Below, piece by piece: positions 7,567-12,963 of a stretch of 12,963 nt of DNA. A program made the translations under genes and the position numbers. Within the stretch, counting starts at the first letter, position 1. Each line of letters begins with the position of its first letter. The notes beneath the pieces were generated by a model. The model made no database searches. It was not told where the DNA came from and was given only the letters and a program-made list of their open reading frames with translations. Source of the DNA: Balneolaceae bacterium. Lineage in GTDB: Bacteria; Bacteroidota; Rhodothermia; Balneolales; Balneolaceae. Location: the NCBI GenBank assembly GCA_007134665.1, contig SLKH01000125.1, positions 1 to 12,963 of the forward strand, read 5' to 3'.

Positions 7567-8856
7567 ATGGAGATCTCCAAGTAACCCTTCCGTATGAGCT
7601 ACTGCGACTGATACTGCTGCATCTCCCGTAATATTAACTGCCGTTCGAAGCATATCAAGAATTCGGTCCACTCCCAGTATCAGTGCGATCCCTTCAACAG
7701 GTACCTGTATTGCCTGCAGTACGATAACAAGCATGATGATTCCGGCTCCGGGTACACCGGCGGCTCCTATCGATGCCAGGGTAGCTGTCAAGACAATGGT
7801 TAATTGTTGAGCGATGGTTAAATCCATACCTAATGCCTGTGCAATAAATACTGCTGCAACTGCCTGATACAAGCTTGTTCCGTCCATATTGATTGTGGCT
7901 CCAACCGGAAGAACAAAACTGGATACCTCATCATTTACACCGAGATTTTTTTCCACTCTCTCCATGGTTACCGGTAGTGTTGCTGCACTGGAACTGGTGC
8001 TAAATCCCAATAATATCGCTGGCCGGATTGCACGAAAAAAATCAATCAACCGCATTTTGCTGAAAAGTTTAAACAGGCTGGAATAGACAATGAATACATG
8101 CAGCATCAGGCCAATGATTACGGCAAGGCAATACCAACCGAGTGCTCTGAGAAGATTTAACGCCTGAGACAGATCATCTCCTGCAAGATCTACAATTACG
8201 GCTGCCATTAAAGCAAACACACCATAAGGAGCCGTTTTCATGATGAAGTCTACGATTCTGATGATTACATCATTCAATGAATCAAAAAAGTTGATCAACA
8301 CCGCACCTTTTTGCATCGGAATATTAATCAGGCCAATCCCAAGCAGAATTGCAATGAAAACGACCTGCAGCATATTGGAATTGTCTGATGCAGCTTCAAA
8401 GACATTTTCAGGTACGATATCAACCAGAAACTGAAGCGGACTCTGTTCAAGCAGTTCTCTTGCAGCTTCATCCCGTTCTTCGACATTTTCACCATAACTT
8501 TCCATCAAATTCAATCTCGTCTCTTCAGGCAGTGCTTTGCCCGGTTGCATGATATTGACTACTGAAAGGCCAATCGTGATCGCAAATGTGGTTGTAATCA
8601 TGTATATGGCAATGGTTTTACCACCCATCCTTGATAGTTTGGCCATATCATTGAGACTGGTAATACCAACAACGAGAGAAGCCAAAATTAGCGGTACAGC
8701 AATTAATTTCAGGAGATCGACAAAAATAGTTCCAAATGGCCGGATATAGTTGGTTGTGAAATCAGCTGTACCGGTAGCACTCGATATTAAACCCCAAATA
8801 AGGCCGAGCACCAGGCCTATGATAATTTTCCAGTGTAATTTTTTGTACCATGCCAT
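7552..8856 (-). CDS. Glutamate/aspartate-type dicarboxylate/amino acid:cation symporter
   Basis: This 434-residue inner-membrane protein has the DAACS (GltP/GltT, SLC1) architecture. The serine-rich tip of hairpin HP1 is STSSS (286-290), the cation-site motif NMDGT is 323-327, HP2 is SIGAAGVPGAG (about 362-372), and the last helix carries DRILDMLRTAVNITGD (397-412). By comparison with GltPh, D401 aligns with the residue that binds the substrate amino group and R404 with the one that binds the side-chain carboxylate, with N408 in the cation site. This supports uptake of acidic amino acids driven by protons or sodium, rather than C4-dicarboxylates (DctA has a different helix-8 pattern) or neutral amino acids. 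An extra polar loop at about 105-145 (LPEETRLNL to EEL) lies between helices. The gene starts one base after the DUF92 stop, so expression is probably coupled. Confidence 0.95.
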   Translation of the reverse strand: MAWYKKLHWKIIIGLVLGLIWGLISSATGTADFTTNYIRPFGTIFVDLLKLIAVPLILASLVVGITSLNDMAKLSRMGGKTIAIYMITTTFAITIGLSVVNIMQPGKALPEETRLNLMESYGENVEERDEAARELLEQSPLQFLVDIVPENVFEAASDNSNMLQVVFIAILLGIGLINIPMQKGAVLINFFDSLNDVIIRIVDFIMKTAPYGVFALMAAVIVDLAGDDLSQALNLLRALGWYCLAVIIGLMLHVFIVYSSLFKLFSKMRLIDFFRAIRPAILLGFSTSSSAATLPVTMERVEKNLGVNDEVSSFVLPVGATINMDGTSLYQAVAAVFIAQALGMDLTIAQQLTIVLTATLASIGAAGVPGAGIIMLVIVLQAIQVPVEGIALILGVDRILDMLRTAVNITGDAAVSVAVAHTEGLLGDLHFDDE

Positions 8857-8857
8857 A

Positions 8858-9694
8858 TCAGGTCAGTTGAATTAAGAATAATGCAATTATTGCTCCTATC
8901 CCCGATGCAGCAAAATTCACTGCATGATTTAATGATTCGTCAGTGTCGAAATAACGGTTTATCCAGTGATTTTTTGTAAGGTTATTGTTCTGATAACAGG
9001 CGCCAAGATATGAATCTGAAACAGAACCTAAAAAACCACTGATTATGATGATAGTAGTGAATTCCAATCTGGTCCCACCGTGTAATATCATATAGCATAT
9101 CCCGATTAACAGAGTACCCCAGAATGCGCCCATTGTCCCCTTGACACTGATACCGCCGTTTGTTCCAGGCTCTACTTTTTTGAAGCTGGTAATCAGGTAA
9201 GTCCGCCCTTGTTGTCGCGTACCAAGTTCCGTTGACCAGGTATCAGCAGTTGCCGTTGCAAGAGCAGACACTGCCAGTACCAGAAATATTTCATTCTGAA
9301 ACAGAAAATATAAAATGGCAAAAAGAGCAACCCAATATCCGTTTGACCAAATTTGCAATCCATTTCTTCTGAAAGCTGATGAATTGGTACGTAATGCATT
9401 GGTCAATTCTCGATTATCAGCGGGTATCGGGTAGGTCAGCAAACTGCAGCTAATAAAGAAAAGAAGCACAAGCAGCGCAAGAATCCACCCGCCAAAACCA
9501 AGTATAACTGTTCCGAATACAATGGCGGCATATACACCGCCAAGTGTTATCCAGTTAATTAAAAAAGCCGTCAGAGAGAGAGAAACAGCAAGAAAAAAAG
9601 CAATCAATATTCTCAGGTGGTCTCCGGATTGACCTTCGAGAATAAATAAAAAGATAGTCAGAAAGATGAATGAGTAATTTGCAAGTCTGTCCAC
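8858..9694 (-). CDS. DUF92 family integral membrane protein (VTE6-like)
   Basis: I start at GTG 9694 (278 residues), four bases after the preceding stop; a TTG at 9751 would overlap that gene by 53 nt and add 19 charged, non-membrane residues. Hydrophobic stretches suggest six or more membrane helices. DUF92 landmarks are RNGLQIWSNG (110-119), ATADTWSTELGT (148-159), VEPGTNGGISVKGT (174-187), GSVSDSYLGA (223-232) and NHAVNF (256-261). The plant member VTE6 is a phytyl-phosphate kinase, and bacterial homologues are thought to act on prenyl phosphates, but the substrate here is unproven. The acidic and GTNGG motifs are intact, so the protein is probably active. It sits between a DUF3098-like protein and the symporter with gaps of 4 and 1 nt, indicating one transcript. 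Confidence 0.88.
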   Translation of the reverse strand: MDRLANYSFIFLTIFLFILEGQSGDHLRILIAFFLAVSLSLTAFLINWITLGGVYAAIVFGTVILGFGGWILALLVLLFFISCSLLTYPIPADNRELTNALRTNSSAFRRNGLQIWSNGYWVALFAILYFLFQNEIFLVLAVSALATATADTWSTELGTRQQGRTYLITSFKKVEPGTNGGISVKGTMGAFWGTLLIGICYMILHGGTRLEFTTIIIISGFLGSVSDSYLGACYQNNNLTKNHWINRYFDTDESLNHAVNFAASGIGAIIALFLIQLT

Positions 9695-9698
9695 ATCC

Positions 9699-9959
9699 CT
9701 AAGTTGACGGTTGTGGTTCTTCTGAATCTTTGTCTCTCTTGAGTATTGCAATCATTACTGTCAGATAACCACCTAAAATTACAATAGGTGAAATATACAA
9801 TGAAATAAAACCGTGCACTTCATTTTCAATGTACATAGCAGTAAACCCGATAATAACCATCAGAACTCCAGCACCCATAAGCTTGTAATTTATAGCTGAA
9901 AACAGCATGGGTTTTATCTCTTTTTTTTGACGTCTGCTTTGTTTTCCTTTCACTGCCAT
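9699..9959 (-). CDS. Small membrane protein, DUF3098-like
   Basis: From ATG 9959 the protein has 86 residues; the upstream in-frame TTG at 10049 has no support and would occupy most of the divergent promoter region. A basic cytoplasmic N-terminus (KGKQSRRQKK) precedes LFSAINYKLMGAGVLMVIIGF, a first membrane helix, and a second helix spans SPIVILGGYLTVMIAIL. The C-terminus is charged (KRDKDSEEPQPST). The pattern 'basic start, F...NY, helix, SPIVILGGY, helix' resembles DUF3098 of Bacteroidota, which is commonly found near ftsX, although no ftsX is present here. Function is unknown. It is the first gene of the minus-strand run and ends four bases before the DUF92 start. Confidence 0.7.
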   Translation of the reverse strand: MAVKGKQSRRQKKEIKPMLFSAINYKLMGAGVLMVIIGFTAMYIENEVHGFISLYISPIVILGGYLTVMIAILKRDKDSEEPQPST

Positions 9960-9964
9960 ATCGG

Positions 9965-9994
9965 TTGTTTTGATATAATGATTTACTATCTTTT
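9965..9994 (+). promoter_or_regulatory. Possible promoter of the maf operon
   Basis: TTG (9965-9967) and TATCTTTT (9987-9994), separated by 19 nt, approximate the Bacteroidota promoter TTTG-N19-TAnnTTTG. A perfect TATAAT lies inside the spacer at 9974-9979 but has no good -35 at normal distance. Either reading would give a leader of about 75-80 nt before maf. AAAGGAG at 10032-10038 is too far from the ATG to act as its ribosome-binding site. Confidence 0.3.
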
Positions 9995-10005
9995 TGCCTT
10001 GTGAT

Positions 10006-10033
10006 AATTTAGCATTTCTAAAAGAACTGCAAA
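10006..10033 (-). promoter_or_regulatory. Possible promoter of the DUF3098/DUF92/symporter operon
   Basis: On the minus strand TTTGCA (10028-10033) and TAAATT (10006-10011) are 16 nt apart, upstream of ATG 9959 by about 45 nt. The match is partial; the divergent gene arrangement independently requires a promoter in this 107-nt gap. Confidence 0.27.
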
Positions 10034-10052
10034 AGGAGTTATCATACAAATT

Positions 10053-10066
10053 GAAATCCTGATTTC
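10053..10066 (+). repeat. Inverted repeat abutting the maf start codon
   Basis: GAAATC-CT-GATTTC is a 6+2+6 inverted repeat ending at the base before ATG 10067. The two-base centre disfavours a stable RNA hairpin unless the arms breathe. As DNA it would be a compact palindromic operator. It may be coincidental. Confidence 0.3.
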
Positions 10067-10687
10067 ATGAGTTCAGTTCAACTAATACTTGCTTCCTCAA
10101 GCCCGCGAAGAAAAAAACTGTTATCCCAAATTGGCCTGTCATTCCGTGTAATTGCAAGCCAGATTGAGGAAATTTTTCCAGTACATGAAAAACCGGGAAA
10201 AGCTGTTCAAACGATTGCCACTCAGAAAGCCGCTTTCGTTGCTGAAGGTAAAGCCAACAGCCTGGTGATTGCAGCCGATACGATTGTTGTACTTGACGGG
10301 ATCATACTTGGCCAGCCTGCAAATCAACAAGAAGCAAAAACTATGCTTTCTTCACTCAGCAGTAAAACTCATGATGTATATACCGGTGTGGCTATCATAC
10401 GGACAGACAAAAATGCAGAAATCAAAGTTCAGCATGCATTTCATGAACGAACCAAAGTCACATTTGCCACGTTAGACAATCGTGAAATCGACCAATACAT
10501 TCAATCAGGCAGCCCGATGGATAAAGCCGGAGCTTATGGAATCCAGGACGACTGGGGTGCACTTTTTGTTTCCCGGATTGAAGGTGATTATTATAATGTT
10601 GTCGGATTACCTCTTCACAAACTATATAAAAATATGAAATCTATCGCACCGGAGATTATTAATCACATTTATTCGAAGCAACCATGA
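10067..10687 (+). CDS. maf: Maf family nucleoside triphosphate pyrophosphatase
   Basis: This complete 206-residue cytosolic Maf/YhdE-type enzyme hydrolyses (d)NTPs to the monophosphate and pyrophosphate; YhdE-type members prefer dTTP/UTP and modified pyrimidine nucleotides and are linked to nucleotide-pool cleaning and septum control. Signature motifs are LASSSPRRKKLL (8-19), AADTIVVLDGIILGQP (69-84), HDVYTGVA (102-109), GSPMDKAGAYGIQDD (148-162) with the catalytic-loop acidic and lysine residues, and EGDYYNVVGLPL (172-183). The intact DT of the ADT motif (Asp71) supplies the likely catalytic base. The start has no close Shine-Dalgarno, as is common here. Its stop overlaps the following TPR gene by 4 nt (ATGA). 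Very likely correct as a family; exact nucleotide preference is not readable. Confidence 0.95.
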   Translation: MSSVQLILASSSPRRKKLLSQIGLSFRVIASQIEEIFPVHEKPGKAVQTIATQKAAFVAEGKANSLVIAADTIVVLDGIILGQPANQQEAKTMLSSLSSKTHDVYTGVAIIRTDKNAEIKVQHAFHERTKVTFATLDNREIDQYIQSGSPMDKAGAYGIQDDWGALFVSRIEGDYYNVVGLPLHKLYKNMKSIAPEIINHIYSKQP

Positions 10688-12624
10688 ACAGATTCTCCCT
10701 GATCTTATTTTCCATATTTGCTTTACTCTCAGTCAATACCATTCAGGCGCAGAATAATGATTTTCAGCTTGCCAACCGTATGATGCAGCAGCAGAATTAT
10801 GAAGAAGCACTTCCGATTTTACAACGGCTGTATGAAGAGAATCCTGAAGCAAATATATTCTTCAACCGATTAATAGATTGCCTGATCAACCTGAAAGAGT
10901 ACCAGTCTGCGGCAGAACTGATCGATGACAGAATTGATGACGGATTTCAATCAAACCAACTGCTTGTTCGAAAGGGAGACATACTACACGCGATGGGTAA
11001 CCGGGAAGAAGCGATAGAAATCTGGGATTCGATTATCATTGAAAATGATCGAAACATGCAGCTCTATTACCAAATTGGTAACATTTTGATGACCCGGAGA
11101 GAATTTAGCAGGGCAGCTGATTTATATCTTTCTGCAAGGGATGCATTTGGCGACCCTACCCTTTTCATTAATGAAATTGCCAATGCACAGATGCAATCCG
11201 GAAACTTCGCCAAGGCAATGCATGAATATTTCCAACTCATCCGGAACAATCCAAATCAGATGAATTTTGTTCAGCAGAGATTATTGCGGATGAGAGATCA
11301 GAGTCTGTACGAAACTGCAGCTCTTGAAATCGAAGACCATATCGTTGAGATGGACATCCATCATCCGGCTTATAACCAGATGCATCAGCTTTATATTTGG
11401 CTGTTGATTGAAACTGAACAATTTCAAAGAGCTTTGATTGCTGCAAGACAGTATGAATCCCGTACAGAAGTACTGAACTATTCACTCTATTCTCTTGCCG
11501 ACCAACTTGTTTCAAATAATGAATTTGAGTTGGCAGCCCAGGCTTATCAATATTATACCAATACTTCAAATCAGACGGTTCGGAATCGTTCTAAAGACCG
11601 TGAGGCTATCGTTTATCATTTATGGGCAGATTATTTGACTGATTATAACCTCGATGATCTTCAAAAAAGACAGGACCTGTTTCGAAAATCATACGAACTT
11701 GGATCTGAACTTTTAGAACAATCACCGTCTTATGAGAGAAGAGAAAGTGTGATTGTACGCCTGGCTGAACTTTCACTTGACGTTTTTTATGATACCAGTA
11801 AAGCCAGTCAGTGGATTAATCACCTTGAACAGGTAAGTCAAAACCCGTCTCACCTTTACTATCTGAGAGGCCGGCTTGCTCTATATAACAGGCAATTTGC
11901 TGAGGCACGACAAGCTCTGACCCGGGCTAACAGAAATGCCGAAGAAAGTGAACTGGCTGAGAAATCCAGGTACTTTCTGAGCCTGGCCGACTTCTTTTCA
12001 GGTGATTTTGAATATGCAACACTCCAGCTTCGATCCCTTGAACGACGAAATGTTTCCTATTACGCCAATGACGCACTTAAACTGCGAATGTGGATTCAGG
12101 AGGGGAACCGATCGGATACAACAGGCACCTTACTAACAGAATATGCCGAGATTATTAACACACTCTATCACGGAGAAATTAATCGTGCTCTTGACAAATT
12201 TGTAAGCTTTAAGAATCAGTCAGAGTCTGGACTCATACATAACGGATTAGTTGAAATCAGTTCGCAAAGCGACCTGCGTCACATTCCTGTTTTATACAGT
12301 ATTGTAAAATCTGTAAATGAAAGCGGATCCCATCAATCACCGCTCAGAGAGCGATTATTATGGGAACAGGCAACGATGGCAAAATTGATTTTTGAAGCTG
12401 GTGGTATTGATCAATTTGTCCGATACTACATCGAGAATGATACTGATTTGGAGGCACTTCATGGTTTTTCTGTTAATTCCGATTTTCTTGAACAGACAAC
12501 CTGGCCTTCTGCTGTATCTGATGTAGAAGAATATTTTGAACAGCTTATTATAGAGTTTCCCCGGGGATTTTACGCATCCCATGCCAGAGAAATACTTCAA
12601 ACCCTGACACGTCCAAGTTCCTGA
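10684..12624 (+). CDS. Exported tetratricopeptide-repeat protein
   Basis: This is a 646-residue protein starting within the maf stop (ATGA, 4-nt overlap), so the two are translationally coupled. A classic Sec signal peptide covers residues 1-22 (MNRFSLILFSIFALLSVNTI then QAQ), predicting a periplasmic location. TPR-like units run from about 27 to 205 (QQQNYEEALPIL, NLKEYQSAAELI, MGNREEAIEIWD, RREFSRAADLY, SGNFAKAMHEYF). Weaker repeats appear at about 245-300 (NNEFELAAQAY) and 385-450 (YNRQFAEARQAL, FSGDFEYATLQL). The C-terminus, ending in YFEQLIIEFPRGFYASHAREILQTL, is a TPR-like pair of the kind seen in envelope scaffolds. No catalytic motif is visible, so it is probably an envelope scaffold whose partner may be the next gene's product. 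Family assignment as TPR is firm; specific role is not. Confidence 0.88.
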   Translation: MNRFSLILFSIFALLSVNTIQAQNNDFQLANRMMQQQNYEEALPILQRLYEENPEANIFFNRLIDCLINLKEYQSAAELIDDRIDDGFQSNQLLVRKGDILHAMGNREEAIEIWDSIIIENDRNMQLYYQIGNILMTRREFSRAADLYLSARDAFGDPTLFINEIANAQMQSGNFAKAMHEYFQLIRNNPNQMNFVQQRLLRMRDQSLYETAALEIEDHIVEMDIHHPAYNQMHQLYIWLLIETEQFQRALIAARQYESRTEVLNYSLYSLADQLVSNNEFELAAQAYQYYTNTSNQTVRNRSKDREAIVYHLWADYLTDYNLDDLQKRQDLFRKSYELGSELLEQSPSYERRESVIVRLAELSLDVFYDTSKASQWINHLEQVSQNPSHLYYLRGRLALYNRQFAEARQALTRANRNAEESELAEKSRYFLSLADFFSGDFEYATLQLRSLERRNVSYYANDALKLRMWIQEGNRSDTTGTLLTEYAEIINTLYHGEINRALDKFVSFKNQSESGLIHNGLVEISSQSDLRHIPVLYSIVKSVNESGSHQSPLRERLLWEQATMAKLIFEAGGIDQFVRYYIENDTDLEALHGFSVNSDFLEQTTWPSAVSDVEEYFEQLIIEFPRGFYASHAREILQTLTRPSS

Positions 12625-12628
12625 CGAT

Positions 12629-12963
12629 ATGAAGAAAGCCATTCTTATATTACTTTCTGTTTTTCTGTTACCCATACTGGCTGATGCCCAGCAACGTGTT
12701 ATTATACCGATGGATGCTTCACAATCGAATCATCTGAAAGCTTATGGTATCATTTTCAACCATCTGGAGGCTGGAGAAACCGGAATATGGTTGTTAAATT
12801 ACAGGGGAGGCAGTTTCATTACACAAAATAATAATGAAATCGTCAGGAAGAGCAGAATCAGAAATGTGGATATTGAATTGATCAGTGACAGTGAAGCTGA
12901 GCGAATTATTCGTGAGGTTGAGCAGCCGGATGTCAATATGGCTGCTGTAAATCTTGAGAGAGC
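12629..12963 (+). CDS. Exported protein of the 'asparagine synthetase B' family, N-terminal part (3' truncated)
   Basis: The gene starts four bases after the TPR stop and runs off the window with 111 codons visible. The N-terminus is a signal peptide (MKKAILILLSVFLLPILADA, likely cut before QQRV). The mature start reads RVIIPMDASQSNHLKAYG, then TGIWLLNYRGGSF and ...EAERIIREVEQPDVNMAAVNLE. This matches a Bacteroidota/Chlorobi family that databases label 'asparagine synthetase B', where 'IPMD.SQ.NHLKAYG', 'WLLNYRGGSF' and 'VNM.AV.LE' are the conserved N-terminal blocks. The label looks wrong: the protein is exported, has no N-terminal catalytic cysteine and shows no amidotransferase motif in the visible part. 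Its true function is unknown. Spacing implies co-translation with the exported TPR protein, suggesting they work together in the periplasm. Confidence 0.8.
   Translation, partial: MKKAILILLSVFLLPILADAQQRVIIPMDASQSNHLKAYGIIFNHLEAGETGIWLLNYRGGSFITQNNNEIVRKSRIRNVDIELISDSEAERIIREVEQPDVNMAAVNLER

Noticed and set aside
12629..12963. Calling the right-edge protein a true asparagine synthetase
   Set aside because: It has a signal peptide, lacks an N-terminal catalytic cysteine and shows no amidotransferase motif in the visible 111 residues. The name is likely an inherited database error.
1..12963. CRISPR arrays, insertion sequences, phage genes, tRNA or rRNA genes
   Set aside because: No regularly spaced repeats, transposase or phage motifs, or tRNA-like folds were seen. 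Gene-free gaps are all under about 160 bases and were read individually.

Overview
The window looks like chromosomal DNA of a moderately AT-rich member of the Balneolota/Rhodothermota side of the Bacteroidota–FCB group. The best evidence is the large secreted protein at 3970-6444, which ends in a type IX secretion (T9SS) type A sorting domain with the YPNPFNPATN signature. Supporting signs are weak or absent Shine-Dalgarno sites before most genes, a DUF3098-like small membrane protein, and a secreted protein of the Bacteroidota family that databases call 'asparagine synthetase B'. The lineage is inferred; no rRNA gene or other marker is present. Coding density is high, no gene-free stretch exceeds about 160 bases, and I see no tRNA, rRNA, mobile element or CRISPR array.

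Layout. (1) 1-2874, plus strand: a tight three-gene set. It holds the C-terminal part of an asparagine-synthase-like amidotransferase (cut by the window edge), a radical SAM enzyme resembling the archaeosine synthase RaSEA subfamily, and an FAD-dependent oxidoreductase of the tryptophan-halogenase/geranylgeranyl-reductase fold. Reading frames overlap by 11 nt or lie 9 nt apart, so they are probably one operon. It looks like a small-molecule or modification pathway of unknown product and is the most interesting part of the window. (2) 2875-3031: convergent intergenic region with a possible terminator hairpin. (3) 3032-9959, minus strand: from promoter-distal to promoter-proximal these are an aldo/keto reductase, a secreted lamin-tail-domain protein with T9SS tail, a TPR protein, an acidic amino acid:cation symporter, a DUF92 (VTE6-like) membrane protein and a DUF3098-like membrane protein. 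The last three named (DUF3098, DUF92, symporter) are 1-4 nt apart and probably co-transcribed; the TPR, lamin-tail and aldo/keto reductase genes have gaps of roughly 80-120 nt and may have their own promoters. (4) 9960-10066: a divergent promoter region. (5) 10067-12963, plus strand: a Maf nucleotide pyrophosphatase, a large exported TPR protein (4-nt ATGA overlap) and the start of the exported 'asparagine synthetase B' family protein, apparently an operon.

The individual housekeeping genes (Maf, symporter, aldo/keto reductase) are ordinary. The unknowns are the left-hand amidotransferase/radical SAM/flavoenzyme trio, the secreted lamin-tail protein, and the exported TPR plus pseudo-'AsnB' pair at the right end.
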